64,000 nt of DNA from JBPYCR01 sp051846915 (GTDB lineage Bacteria; Bacillota; Bacilli; Bacillales; Amphibacillaceae): NCBI RefSeq assembly GCF_051846915.1, contig NZ_JBPYCR010000018.1, positions 1 through 64,000 on the forward strand, written 5' to 3'. Positions 9,299-17,632 of the stretch are shown here, in pieces; the first letter of the stretch is position 1; the number at the start of each line of letters is the position of its first letter. Below the pieces are notes generated by a model that saw only the letters and a list, made by a program, of their open reading frames with translations, did no database searches and was not told where the DNA came from. The position numbers were made by a program, and so were the translations under genes.

Positions 9299-9358
9299 AA
9301 AAAGCATCTTCGCATCGGTAATACTTGACCTAAGTATTACCGTGTGGGGGTGCTTTTT
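9299..9358. terminator. Terminator hairpin between DUF4870 gene and csoR
   Basis: An 11-bp perfect stem (CGGTAATACTT/AAGTATTACCG) is enclosed by AAAAAGCA and TGCTTTTT arms, giving T-runs on both strands. Confidence 0.85.
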
Positions 9359-9415
9359 CGTTGTGCGCTTTTTTACAGGTTTTATGCGTGAGTAAATGTA
9401 AATAAAACAGATTTA

Positions 9416-9445
9416 TTGACGGATAATACAATAGGGGGGTATAGT
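9416..9445 (+). promoter_or_regulatory. csoR promoter with CsoR operator
   Basis: A -35 TTGACG (9416-9421) and a -10 TATAGT (9440-9445) are 18 bases apart. Between them, and overlapping the -10, is a G6 tract flanked by ATA and TATA, which matches the GC-tract-in-AT-flanks layout of CsoR operators (TACCCC/GGGGTA type). Apo-CsoR bound here would block polymerase; copper would release it. Confidence 0.75.
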
Positions 9446-9474
9446 ATAGTTAAAATGGTAAAAGGGTGGTTGCG

Positions 9475-9780
9475 ATGGATAAACATCTTTACGATCAACC
9501 AATAACACCGCGAACGGAAAGCGAAAAACAAGCAGTTGTTAACCGGTTGAAGCGGATCGAAGGACAAGTGCGCGGGATTCAGAAAATGGTCGAAGAAGAC
9601 CGTTATTGTATAGATGTGTTAGTACAAATTAGTGCAATTAATGCAGCATTAAAAAAAGTGGGGTTCACAGTTGCGGAGCGCCACATGCATCATTGTGTCA
9701 GTCATGCGGTCAAATCTGGTGATGGGGACGATGCAATTACTGAATTGCTCGAAGTAATGAAACACTTTTCTAAGTCTTAG
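9475..9780 (+). CDS. csoR: Copper-sensing transcriptional repressor CsoR
   Basis: This 101-residue all-helical DUF156 protein carries the copper ligands of the CsoR family: a Cys in EEDRYCIDV and the His-x3-Cys pair in ERHMHHCVSH, plus NRLKRIEGQVRG, the DNA-contacting first helix. It represses the copper operon until Cu(I) binds the intersubunit sites. ATG 9475 is preferred because AAAGGGTGG lies just upstream; an in-frame GTG at 9466 falls inside that ribosome site. The gene is directly followed by copA (13 bases) and its own promoter contains a CsoR-type operator, so it is autoregulated with the pump and chaperone. Confidence 0.94.
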   Translation: MDKHLYDQPITPRTESEKQAVVNRLKRIEGQVRGIQKMVEEDRYCIDVLVQISAINAALKKVGFTVAERHMHHCVSHAVKSGDGDDAITELLEVMKHFSKS

Positions 9781-9793
9781 GAGGGAATAGGCA

Positions 9794-12178
9794 ATGAGCG
9801 AAGCAAAAAATATTACGGTTGGCGTAACAGGAATGACTTGTGCAGCCTGTTCTTCCAGGGTGGAAAAAGCTTTAAATAAAATAGACGGCGTCCATGCACA
9901 AGTGAACTTAACGACGGAGAAAGCAAATATTCAATACGAGCCGGAAAAAGCAGCGTTTAATGACATAACATCGAAAATAGAGAAAACCGGCTATGGCGTG
10001 CAGGATGAAAAAGTAGAATTCGATGTGCACGGCATGACCTGTGCAGCATGTGCAGCAAGAATTGAAAAAGTATTAAATAAACAAACAGGAATCAAAAAAG
10101 CAACAGTAAATCTGACGAATGAGACGGCGACCATTGCATATTATCCAGGAATCATAACAGAGAATAAAATGGTAGAACATATCAAAAAAATAGGCTACGA
10201 TGCTTCTTTAAGAGCTAGTAAAGAAGAAAAAGCATCAGATAAAGAAAAACAAATCAAGCGGATGAAAACAAAATTGATCATTTCCGCTTTATTATCGGTA
10301 CCATTGCTCATTACGATGCTTGATCATTTGTTTGGAATCAGCGTTCCGAATATATTAATGAATCCGTGGTTCCAGTTTGCATTGGCCACCCCGGTTCAAT
10401 TCATTATCGGCTGGCAATTTTATGAAGGTGCCTATAAGAACTTGCGCAGCGGTAGTGCCAATATGGATGTATTAGTAGCATTGGGTACAAGTGCAGCTTA
10501 CTTTTACAGTTTATATGAAGCGTTTCGAACGATTGGAAATCCGGAATATAACCCGCACCTTTATTTTGAAACGAGCGCTATTTTAATTACATTAATTCTA
10601 TTTGGAAAGTATTTGGAGACGAATGCGAAAGGCAAGACGACAGCTGCTATTTCAAAGCTGTTGAATTTGCAAGCGAAAGAGGCGCGCGTATTACGTGACG
10701 GAAAAGAGCAAATGGTTCCCGTTGAAAAAGTAATTGTTGGCGATCGCCTTGTCGTAAAACCCGGAGAAAAGATACCCGTTGACGGTATTGTCGTAAAGGG
10801 GAGGACTTCGGTTGACGAGTCGATGATCACCGGGGAATCCATACCAATAGAAAAAGATCTCCAATCTAATGTTATTGGAGCAACATTTAATAAAAATGGC
10901 TCGATTGAAATGGAAGCGACAAAGGTTGGAAAAGACACAGCACTGGCATCAATTGTCCAAGCTGTGGAAGATGCACAAGGATCAAAAGCTCCTATTCAAC
11001 GTTTGGCTGATGTCATTGCAGGATATTTTGTTCCAATAGTTGTAGGCATTGCCATTTTGACGTTCATTATATGGATAGCTGTTGTTGCACCACGAAATTT
11101 CGAAACGGCATTAATTGCTTCTATTGCCGTACTGGTCATTGCTTGTCCGTGTGCACTCGGATTGGCCACACCGACCTCCATCATGGTAGGAACAGGTAAA
11201 GCTGCTGAAGATGGCATTTTATTTAAAGGCGGCGAACATTTAGAGCGAACACACGAAATCGATACGATTGTTTTGGATAAAACAGGCACCATTACAAAAG
11301 GTACACCGGAAGTGACGGACTTTACCGGTGAGGAAACGACGCTTCAATTATTGGCCAGTGCGGAAAAAGGATCAGAGCACCCGCTGGCAGATGCGATTGT
11401 CACGTATGCAGTGAATAAAAAGATTGAATTATTGAATGCGGACGAATTCACAGCCATACCCGGACACGGTATCCAGGCGCGCTTTTCGAATCAGACGGTG
11501 CTTGTTGGAACAAGAAAGTTAATGAAGGATCACGATGTAAATATAGAAGCGGTAGATCAAGAAATGGCAACATATGAGCTGGAAGGCAAGACGGCAATGC
11601 TTGTCGCGGTAGATAGAAAATGCCAAGGTGTAATCGCTGTTGCTGACACGATTAAAGAAACAGCTAAAGAAGCAATACAGCAACTGAAAGCCGACGGTAT
11701 GCATGTAATTATGCTTACAGGAGATAATGAGAAAACAGCTCAAGCAATTGCAAAACAAGTAGGGATTGATCGTGTGATCGCGCAAGTTTTACCTGAAGAA
11801 AAAGCGGATAAAGTTAGAGGGATACAGGAGCAAGGTAAAAAAGTTGCGATGGTTGGCGATGGCATAAATGATGCCCCGGCACTGGCGATAGCGGACATCG
11901 GCATTGCCATTGGAACAGGTACGGAAGTTGCAATTGAAGCCGCAGATGTTACTATTTTGGGTGGTGAACTGCTGTTAATTCCAAAAGCAATGAAAATAAG
12001 CCATGCAACAATTAGAAATATTCGTCAAAACCTATTTTGGGCCTTTGCTTATAATAGTGCTGGTATCCCGATCGCAGCGGTCGGTCTTTTAGCACCATGG
12101 ATAGCCGGAGCAGCAATGGCGTTTAGCTCCGTTAGCGTAGTGGCAAACGCGCTTCGACTAAAACGCGTTAAAATATAA
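9794..12178 (+). CDS. copA: Copper-exporting P1B-type ATPase
   Basis: The 794-residue membrane pump has two N-terminal heavy-metal domains, each with GMTCAAC (about residues 14-19 and 82-87), eight predicted helices, the CPC translocation motif in ACPCALGLATP, the phosphorylation motif DKTGT, the nucleotide-binding SEHPLA His motif and the hinge motif GDGINDAPA. Together these identify a Cu(I) exporter. Length matches B. subtilis CopA (about 800). AGGAGG precedes the ATG. It lies between csoR and copZ in one operon controlled from the CsoR operator at 9416-9445, and would pump Cu(I) delivered by CopZ out of the cytoplasm. No damage is seen. Confidence 0.97.
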   Translation: MSEAKNITVGVTGMTCAACSSRVEKALNKIDGVHAQVNLTTEKANIQYEPEKAAFNDITSKIEKTGYGVQDEKVEFDVHGMTCAACAARIEKVLNKQTGIKKATVNLTNETATIAYYPGIITENKMVEHIKKIGYDASLRASKEEKASDKEKQIKRMKTKLIISALLSVPLLITMLDHLFGISVPNILMNPWFQFALATPVQFIIGWQFYEGAYKNLRSGSANMDVLVALGTSAAYFYSLYEAFRTIGNPEYNPHLYFETSAILITLILFGKYLETNAKGKTTAAISKLLNLQAKEARVLRDGKEQMVPVEKVIVGDRLVVKPGEKIPVDGIVVKGRTSVDESMITGESIPIEKDLQSNVIGATFNKNGSIEMEATKVGKDTALASIVQAVEDAQGSKAPIQRLADVIAGYFVPIVVGIAILTFIIWIAVVAPRNFETALIASIAVLVIACPCALGLATPTSIMVGTGKAAEDGILFKGGEHLERTHEIDTIVLDKTGTITKGTPEVTDFTGEETTLQLLASAEKGSEHPLADAIVTYAVNKKIELLNADEFTAIPGHGIQARFSNQTVLVGTRKLMKDHDVNIEAVDQEMATYELEGKTAMLVAVDRKCQGVIAVADTIKETAKEAIQQLKADGMHVIMLTGDNEKTAQAIAKQVGIDRVIAQVLPEEKADKVRGIQEQGKKVAMVGDGINDAPALAIADIGIAIGTGTEVAIEAADVTILGGELLLIPKAMKISHATIRNIRQNLFWAFAYNSAGIPIAAVGLLAPWIAGAAMAFSSVSVVANALRLKRVKI

Positions 12179-12203
12179 ACAAATATTTCAAGGAGGCTAA
12201 CAA

Positions 12204-12410
12204 ATGAATACAACAATAAAGGTAGAAGGAATGAGTTGCGGACACTGTGTATCTGCAGTACAAGGAGCATTGGAAAATTTGAAAGGTGTTGCATCTGCTG
12301 AAGTAACTTTAAGTGAAGGAAAAGTGGAAGTCACCTATGACGATACCGAAGTAACAACAGATAAAATGAAACAAGAAATCGAGGATCAAGGGTACGATGT
12401 CGTTGCCTAA
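12204..12410 (+). CDS. copZ: Copper chaperone CopZ
   Basis: This 68-residue ferredoxin-fold HMA protein has the GMSCGHC metal-binding motif (Cys13 and Cys16) in the loop after the first strand. It carries Cu(I) in the cytoplasm and hands it to CopA and CsoR. AAGGAGG precedes the ATG, 25 bases after copA, and a strong terminator follows at once, so it is the last gene of the operon. Confidence 0.95.
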   Translation: MNTTIKVEGMSCGHCVSAVQGALENLKGVASAEVTLSEGKVEVTYDDTEVTTDKMKQEIEDQGYDVVA

Positions 12411-12452
12411 TGAAAAGCTGGTTCACTAATGGGTGAGCCAGCTTTTCATTTT
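12411..12452. terminator. Bidirectional terminator after copZ
   Basis: The stem AAAAGCTGG...CCAGCTTTT with the loop around TAATG separates copZ from the convergent MATE gene; A- and T-rich arms serve both directions. Confidence 0.85.
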
Positions 12453-12455
12453 ACT

Positions 12456-13811
12456 TTATGTCGAAAAGTCACGCAGTGCCAAATCGTTATCCATAATACC
12501 CTTTCTTGCAAAAGCCAGTAATACAATAGCCACGATCCCCTCTGCTACAGGGAGAGCGAGCCAGATCCCGTTTATTCCAAAAATTATAGGTAAGACGAGC
12601 AGCATAATCGCAAGTAAAATAAATCCACGAAATACCGTAATGCCGATAGAAGGCTTAATTTGTCCAATCGACTGATAATACGTCATATAAATAAAATTGA
12701 TTCCCATGAATATATATCCTAGGAAAAATAACTTTAGCCCGTTTGTCGCAAGTGATGCAATATGTGAGGAGGTAATTCCAAATATCGACACTAAATAGTC
12801 GGCTCCGAAATAACCGATACCAATAAACAAAAGACCAAGAGCCAATCCAGTTACTTCTGCAATTTGAACCGTTGTTTTAATCGCTGTAAATTTCTTGGCA
12901 CCATAGTAATAACTAATCATTGGCTGAATAGTAGAGCCAATGCCGATAAAGGCCAAAAACATAAACACGTGCAAATAATTAATGACAGAGAAGGCTGCCA
13001 GACCGCTTGTTCCAATGTGATAGGCCATAGCAATATTATAACCCATCACAAAAACACCCATTCCGGCTTCAGATAGGAAACTTGGAAAACCAATCTTACT
13101 GATCGATAAAATATCCCGTTTATTCCAGCCTATTTTTACAAATTTTAAGCCAGATCCCTTCTTTAAAAAGTGAAGCATGTATATGAGGACCCCGGCCGCT
13201 GTTGCAATGACTGTCGCAAAAGCTGCGCCTGTCACTCCCAACTGGAGAATAAAAATCATCCAGTAATTAAGGATTATATTTAATATAGCGGTTATAACTA
13301 AACCTAATGTTGCGAGCTGCGGATCGCCATCGTTACGAACAAAAATACTTAAAGATACTTCAATTGCAAGGACGAGCGAAAATAGAAGTAAAATAGTCAT
13401 ATAATCTATAACATACGGAAGCGTCTCTTCTGTCGCACCAAACAAGCGCGCAACCGTTTTGATATTTAAATAACTGATAAGACTCGTGAAAATCGTAATA
13501 ACGGTAACGAGCACCATAGAAGTTGAAAATATTTTTTTAGCATGATCTGTATTATTTTCCCCCATTGCCATTGAATATAATGCCCCGCCGCCAATGCCGA
13601 TCAACAGGGCTACAGAAATAATAATGGAAAATACCGGGACAGCGATATTGACCCCCGCTAACGCAAGAGCACCTACACCATTTCCAACAAAAATTCCGTC
13701 AATAACAATATTCACTGACATAAGCATCATACCGAGAATCGTTGGTATAAAATATTGAAAAAAACTTTTTACAACGGATTGTGTTCCGAGTCTTTCATTG
13801 ACAATGCTCAT
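12456..13811 (-). CDS. MATE-family efflux transporter
   Basis: The 451-residue protein has twelve hydrophobic helices in two similar halves and the MATE/MatE pattern (for example FGATEETLPYVIDYM and GIGSTIQPMISYYYGAKKF). It would export drugs or cationic metabolites using an Na+ or H+ gradient from the membrane. The second ATG (13811) is favoured because GGGAG is eight bases upstream; the first ATG at 13817 leaves only two bases of spacing. Substrate is unknown. It converges with the copper operon and is followed upstream by an insertion sequence 99 bases away. Confidence 0.85.
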   Translation of the reverse strand: MSIVNERLGTQSVVKSFFQYFIPTILGMMLMSVNIVIDGIFVGNGVGALALAGVNIAVPVFSIIISVALLIGIGGGALYSMAMGENNTDHAKKIFSTSMVLVTVITIFTSLISYLNIKTVARLFGATEETLPYVIDYMTILLLFSLVLAIEVSLSIFVRNDGDPQLATLGLVITAILNIILNYWMIFILQLGVTGAAFATVIATAAGVLIYMLHFLKKGSGLKFVKIGWNKRDILSISKIGFPSFLSEAGMGVFVMGYNIAMAYHIGTSGLAAFSVINYLHVFMFLAFIGIGSTIQPMISYYYGAKKFTAIKTTVQIAEVTGLALGLLFIGIGYFGADYLVSIFGITSSHIASLATNGLKLFFLGYIFMGINFIYMTYYQSIGQIKPSIGITVFRGFILLAIMLLVLPIIFGINGIWLALPVAEGIVAIVLLAFARKGIMDNDLALRDFST

Positions 13812-14021
13812 GTTCATTTCTCCCTATGAAAATCACTATTTATCTTTATTTTAGATTTTTGCTGCGCTAAAGTAAAATGAATGAGATTGGGTGATCGTGT
13901 CAAGCATTTGTGGGAGGAATATTTTAACCCATGAAATACCCTTTTTTATATAGTTGCTCAATCCAATTTGAAGGCGCTTACTTTCAGTGATTCTGAGTTA
14001 ATTCCTGTGTCATAGTAGTTT

Positions 14022-15371
14022 TTAAAATCCCTTTAGTCCCTTTAATGCCATAGCTACTGGCTTATAAATTGAGCCTTGTAGATAGGCTAGATTATTTCGC
14101 GTTGCCTCCCCAACATGCTTTGTAAGTCTCTCTACAAAGTGCTTTGGTGGCTTTTCTTCTGTTTTATCTGTGTCCATTTCGTCCTCGTTTAGAATGCTAC
14201 CACGAAGCGTTTTAATGATTAAATTGTCTTTTAAAGCGACCATGGCGTCACTCATTTTCTCCAAACCGATATCACACCAACTTCGTCCATTTTTGAGGCG
14301 TTTTGCGAATACACTCATGGTACCTTCCGCACTCCCCATTGGACGGAAACCTTCTGTATCAATCCCTTTCTCCCTCAATCTTTCACGGTAGTCTCTAAGA
14401 GCTTCTGGGTATTGCGATAACTGATTAATAAGGTCTTCTAAACGCCCTTCTTTCAACTCATGCCCAATCGTACCAACTGCACTATTTAATTCTGTTAAAA
14501 ATCCTTCAGCATCATATTTTGCGAACTTTTTGCGGATCTCGCGATATCTTGGATGGCCTCTAAATATATACTGCACTTCACGAGCCACATGAAAACGATC
14601 AATGACAAATATGGCATTATGTCTGAAATATTCTCGACATGAGGTAATCCATTTCGCCCCATCTCCGTTAATCACTAATTGATGACGGGTTGGATCGTAC
14701 TCGTATGTATCTACTAAATATTGTTCAAAAGATTCCCAGAATGGTAGTTTATCTCGATGAATGAAGTGACGCTTATCTTTCAAAGCCGCGCGTTTCCCAT
14801 TCATTTCCCAACCTTGATGGGTTGCGGCTATCTTCAATTCCTTTCCTCTTTTATTTTTCTCCTGGCTTTTTGTATATAAACCATCTACTTCCACAAATAA
14901 CACATCGTTTTCCAATGGTTGCTTTTCCTTTGGGACAACTTCTGTATTCAGTAATTGCTGGCGGATCCCTTCATGGCTAATGACGGGATATCCCAATAAT
15001 TTTTCCATCGCATATTCAGCCTGGCGATAGGAAACTCCTGTGACAGCCAATTCAATCGCTAAATCTTGAACGACAGGGCTAATTTCCTGCTCCCCATCGA
15101 AATTCAAATATTGATCAAGAAGATACACATATTTTCCAGTCTCCCGATCTCTATAGTAATTTCTCCGCAGTTCCACAGAGCCAAACATAGATTCAAAAGA
15201 CAGCTTCCTTTTATCTTTTAATTCAAATTTTGTTTTATCTCTTCCCTCGGCAATTATTTGATCCACCTCCGTAAGGACTTTAGCCATGACTTCGGAAAAA
15301 CTTGCTTGAAGTGATCTAAAAATTAACTGCTCTAATTCTTTCATTGTGACCTTAGTTATGATATCTTTCAT
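14022..15371 (-). CDS. ISLre2-family transposase (UPF0236)
   Basis: The 449-residue protein matches the UPF0236/ISLre2 transposase type: an N-terminal helical region, the FGSVELRRNYYRD strand segment, LAVTGVSYRQAEYAMEKLLGYPVISHEGIRQQ, the acidic EVDGLYTKSQ stretch, INGDGAKWI and FVIDRFHVAREV. Acidic residues in VEVDGLY and VINGDGA are likely catalytic. The frame is uninterrupted. Its ribosome site, AGAGAGG about 10 bases before the ATG, lies inside a long inverted repeat (15375-15436), which suggests translation is shut off on read-through transcripts. Confidence 0.92.
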   Translation of the reverse strand: MKDIITKVTMKELEQLIFRSLQASFSEVMAKVLTEVDQIIAEGRDKTKFELKDKRKLSFESMFGSVELRRNYYRDRETGKYVYLLDQYLNFDGEQEISPVVQDLAIELAVTGVSYRQAEYAMEKLLGYPVISHEGIRQQLLNTEVVPKEKQPLENDVLFVEVDGLYTKSQEKNKRGKELKIAATHQGWEMNGKRAALKDKRHFIHRDKLPFWESFEQYLVDTYEYDPTRHQLVINGDGAKWITSCREYFRHNAIFVIDRFHVAREVQYIFRGHPRYREIRKKFAKYDAEGFLTELNSAVGTIGHELKEGRLEDLINQLSQYPEALRDYRERLREKGIDTEGFRPMGSAEGTMSVFAKRLKNGRSWCDIGLEKMSDAMVALKDNLIIKTLRGSILNEDEMDTDKTEEKPPKHFVERLTKHVGEATRNNLAYLQGSIYKPVAMALKGLKGF

Positions 15372-15374
15372 TCA

Positions 15375-15436
15375 GAGGACCTCTCTTCTTTATAGTGTTG
15401 ATTAGTCATCTTTAACTATATAAAAGAAGGTCCTCC
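15375..15436 (-). repeat. Inverted repeat sequestering the transposase ribosome site
   Basis: Arms of about 22 nt (15375-15396 and 15415-15436) share GAGGACCT at the base and TATAGT near the loop. The transposase Shine-Dalgarno (complement of 15380-15386) is inside the proximal arm. Confidence 0.65.
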
Positions 15437-15479
15437 TTTTCATGGTTAATGCTTATCCCTACCGCACTCCGTTTGCTGG

Positions 15480-15527
15480 CCCCGTTATTGTATGAATGAT
15501 CTCCCGATCCTTCATACAATAACGGGG
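15480..15527. repeat. Perfect 17-bp inverted repeat inside the IS end
   Basis: The arms at 15480-15496 and 15511-15527 (CCCCGTTATTGTATGAA and its complement) are perfect, with a 14-nt loop, ten bases inside the GTGGGAG end. There is no T-run, so it is not a standard terminator. Confidence 0.85.
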
Positions 15528-15673
15528 TTATATGTTCTCCCACTAATATTTTACTCATACAGATTGGGTTTTGTAATAGGGGGATAATTCATTATAGACG
15601 GTACATGGGCTGGAATTGTCAAATAATTTCTTGCAATTATTAAGCTATATAGGGAAACATACAATTATATACG

Positions 15674-15706
15674 TAAAAAAGGGAAGTCCAATGATGAACT
15701 CCCCTT
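15674..15706 (-). terminator. Terminator of Gln/Ala-rich gene
   Basis: On the minus strand GGGGAGTTC pairs with GGACTTCCC and is followed by six T. Confidence 0.8.
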
Positions 15707-15716
15707 TATAATTCTC

Positions 15717-15986
15717 TTACTGAGTATTATTTTGATTTGCCTGAGCAGTTGCTTGAGCTTGTTGGATTTGTTGCTGTGCTTGCTGCAGTTCCGGGCTTTG
15801 CTGAGCGTTTGCCCCAGCTTGTTGCTGCGCTTGCTGGACTTGCTGTTGCGCCTGTTGCAGTTGCTGTTGGGCTTGCTGCATCTGTTGTGGATCTGCACTT
15901 GCTTGTGCTTGTTGAACAGCTTGTTGCGCCTGTTGTGCAGCTTGAGCAGCCTGCTGCATCTGTTGTTGATTTGGTTGTTGTGCCAT
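15717..15986 (-). CDS. Gln/Ala-rich low-complexity small protein
   Basis: The 89-residue product consists almost wholly of Gln and Ala with a few Asn, Ser and Pro, in imperfect QQAQQ-type heptad-like repeats, with no hydrophobic or cysteine content. It has a convincing ribosome site (AGGAGG, about 10 bases before the ATG) and its own terminator, so I take it as a real gene. The composition recalls gamma-type small acid-soluble spore proteins, which are Gln/Asn-rich and serve as amino-acid reserves in spores, but the defining SspE repeat (AQQVRKQNQQ) is absent. A coiled-coil or spore-coat role is equally possible. Function unassigned. Confidence 0.7.
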   Translation of the reverse strand: MAQQPNQQQMQQAAQAAQQAQQAVQQAQASADPQQMQQAQQQLQQAQQQVQQAQQQAGANAQQSPELQQAQQQIQQAQATAQANQNNTQ

Positions 15987-16125
15987 AAAAAATAATCCTC
16001 CTAAAAGAAATTTGAATTGCTTACGAAACTAGTGTGTGCAGTTATATATAATTTACTCAAAGAATTTTAGGATAAGTTATTACAAGGAAGTTATTCAATA
16101 ACTAAAAAAGATAGGAGAGATCCAG

Positions 16126-16311
16126 ATTAATCGGAAAGAAGTAAAACAAGAAATTAATCGCTGTACGAAAGATGATTTAAAAGCGTGGAGAAAGCACGCC
16201 ACAAAATGCTTAGACTATTATATGAAATACCCTGATCCATTCGAGATAGAAGAATGTGAATTTGTCATTTCTCATATTGATCAACGGTTAAATGATAGAA
16301 ATCAAATATAA
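16126..16311 (+). CDS. Small ORF of 61 codons with ATT as the best-placed start
   Basis: The frame reads about INRKEVKQEINRCTK then LKAWRKHATKCLDYYMK and ends DQRLNDRNQI. It is charged, helical-looking and contains two Cys. No ATG, GTG or TTG stands at the right place; an ATT at 16126 has AGGAGAG six bases upstream (16114-16120), the best ribosome site in the region. Composition looks like a cytoplasmic protein rather than random sequence. Either it uses ATT, as infC does, or the start codon has mutated. I do not recognise the family. Confidence 0.45.
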   Translation: MNRKEVKQEINRCTKDDLKAWRKHATKCLDYYMKYPDPFEIEECEFVISHIDQRLNDRNQI

Positions 16312-16474
16312 CATACTGGTTAAAAAAAGGAATGCTTACTAAAATAGAGACTTAGAGCCTTATCCATTCATTGTATTTCGCAATTGAATTAAAAGAGAGA
16401 TCAAGCGCCCAAATGAACGAGTATTGCGTTGTTTTAGGGTTACATGCAGTTTGAACCGAAGACCAATAAGAAAA

Positions 16475-16536
16475 CAAAAAACTGCATCACCTCTGTTGTA
16501 TAGCTTTCAACATATAAGGCGATGCAGTTTTAAAGA
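16475..16536 (-). terminator. Terminator of fabI
   Basis: Arms AAAACTGCATC and GATGCAGTTTT enclose a smaller TGTTG/CAACA hairpin, just past the fabI stop; 16312-16474 holds nothing I can identify. Confidence 0.7.
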
Positions 16537-16566
16537 GTTAGTCATTTAAAATAAATCTCCCGTGTT

Positions 16567-17340
16567 TTACCCTACAATATGATAACCCGAATCAACGTGC
16601 AGTACTTCTCCTGTAACTCCTCTTGATAAATCACTCATAAAAAATAAGGTTGCATCTCCTACTTCATCTTGATCTACATTTCTTCGTAAGGGAGCTTTTT
16701 CTTCTATAACGGAACTGATTTCATTAAAACCGGAAACCCCTTTAGCTGATAATGTACGGATTGGGCCTGCAGAAATGGCATTGACACGAATGCCGTTTTT
16801 GCCCACGTCTTCAGCTAAATATCTAACACTTGACTCAAGTGATGCTTTGGCAACACCCATGACATTATAATTCTTAACAGCCCTCTCGGCACCAAGATAC
16901 GTTTGGGTCACGATGCTTCCGCCTTCCGTCATTAATTTTCTGGCTTCCCTTGTTACCGCGACGAGTGAATAGGCACTTATATTTTGTGACAATAAAAATC
17001 CATCTCTAGAAGTATTGGAAAAGTCACCTTGTAATTCTTCCCTATTAGCAAAAGCGACTGAATGGACTAGGCCATGTATAGTTCCTGTTTTTTCTTTAAT
17101 TTCCCGGAAAGCGGATTGAATACTTTCGTCGCTTGCGACATCGCATGATACAATTTGCTTTGCTTTTATGCTGTTTTTTTCAAGAAGTTTCGATAGCTTT
17201 TGATAAGAACGTTCTTGTCTATTTGTAAAAATCAAATTAGCTCCCGCGTTATGTAGTGATTTTGTAATTCCCCAGGCAATACTTCTTTCGTTGGCAACAC
17301 CCATAATTACAATGTTTTTTCCTTGTAGTAAGTTGGACAT
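16567..17340 (-). CDS. fabI: Enoyl-[acyl-carrier-protein] reductase (NADH), FabI
   Basis: The 257-residue short-chain-dehydrogenase-fold enzyme reduces trans-2-enoyl-ACP in the last step of each fatty-acid elongation cycle. The cofactor loop GVANERSIAWGI near residue 13 and the catalytic Tyr-x6-Lys (YNVMGVAK, around 155-162) with MGVAKASLE mark FabI rather than FabL. Length is normal. Two adjacent ATGs follow GGAGGTG; the second (17340) has the better spacing. It is monocistronic. No FapR-type operator was recognised upstream. FabI is the triclosan target. Confidence 0.95.
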   Translation of the reverse strand: MSNLLQGKNIVIMGVANERSIAWGITKSLHNAGANLIFTNRQERSYQKLSKLLEKNSIKAKQIVSCDVASDESIQSAFREIKEKTGTIHGLVHSVAFANREELQGDFSNTSRDGFLLSQNISAYSLVAVTREARKLMTEGGSIVTQTYLGAERAVKNYNVMGVAKASLESSVRYLAEDVGKNGIRVNAISAGPIRTLSAKGVSGFNEISSVIEEKAPLRRNVDQDEVGDATLFFMSDLSRGVTGEVLHVDSGYHIVG

Positions 17341-17440
17341 CATGACACCTCCAAATAAATTCTTATCTATTATAACCTAATATTTTGTGTTAAAGAAATT
17401 AATCGATATTTTTCGAGAAAATTATTCTCTCTATAGAGGG

Positions 17441-17480
17441 AATAGTGGGGTAAAAAAGTAAAAAGAAAAATCCCACTATT
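17441..17480. repeat. Inverted repeat before the tRNA cluster
   Basis: Perfect 9-bp arms AATAGTGGG and CCCACTATT flank a 22-nt A-rich loop. No T-run follows. Its role is unknown. Confidence 0.45.
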
Positions 17481-17557
17481 AGAAAATTATTTTCACCCTT
17501 TACAAAGGTATTTTGTTTGGATATAATAAGATTCGTTGGAAATTGCTCCACTTGTCT

Positions 17558-17632
17558 GGCCCGTTGGTCAAGCGGTTAAGACACCGCCCTTTCACGGCGG
17601 TAACACGGGTTCGAGTCCCGTACGGGTCACCA
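17558..17632 (+). tRNA. tRNA-Glu (TTC)
   Basis: The sequence folds with GGCCCGT/ACGGGTC acceptor, anticodon loop CTTTCAC (TTC), T-arm GGTTCGAGTC and encoded CCA at 17630-17632. Confidence 0.96.

Larger units (their letters stand above)
13910..15543 (-). mobile_element. ISLre2-family insertion sequence, complete
   Basis: The element is about 1634 bp and holds one intact transposase on the minus strand. Both ends begin inward with GTGGGAG (13910-13916 and the complement at 15537-15543), and the next bases remain similar (GAATATTTTAACCC against AACATATAACCCC), giving imperfect terminal inverted repeats of about 20 bp. I see no identical 9-bp target duplication: CAAGCATTT on the left and TAATATTTT on the right share 5 of 9, so the ends may be slightly misplaced or the flanks changed. 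Two large inverted repeats sit upstream of the transposase (see separate entries). The intact gene suggests a recent or still active copy. Confidence 0.82.

Noticed and set aside
10561..10938. Minus-strand frame inside copA.
   Set aside because: It is a shadow of a gene with complete family motifs and has no ribosome site; the same applies to the long antisense frames inside cdaR, mvaD, serpin and others.
13901..15552. 9-bp target duplication around the ISLre2 element.
   Set aside because: CAAGCATTT and TAATATTTT match at only five of nine positions.
15717..15986. Repetitive CAACAG-like DNA as a possible CRISPR or tandem repeat.
   Set aside because: Units vary, there are no spacers, and the pattern is explained by the Gln/Ala coding sequence.
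15732..15995. Long open frames opposite the Gln/Ala-rich gene.
   Set aside because: They are Leu/Cys-rich shadows of CAG-type codons on the other strand with no ribosome site.
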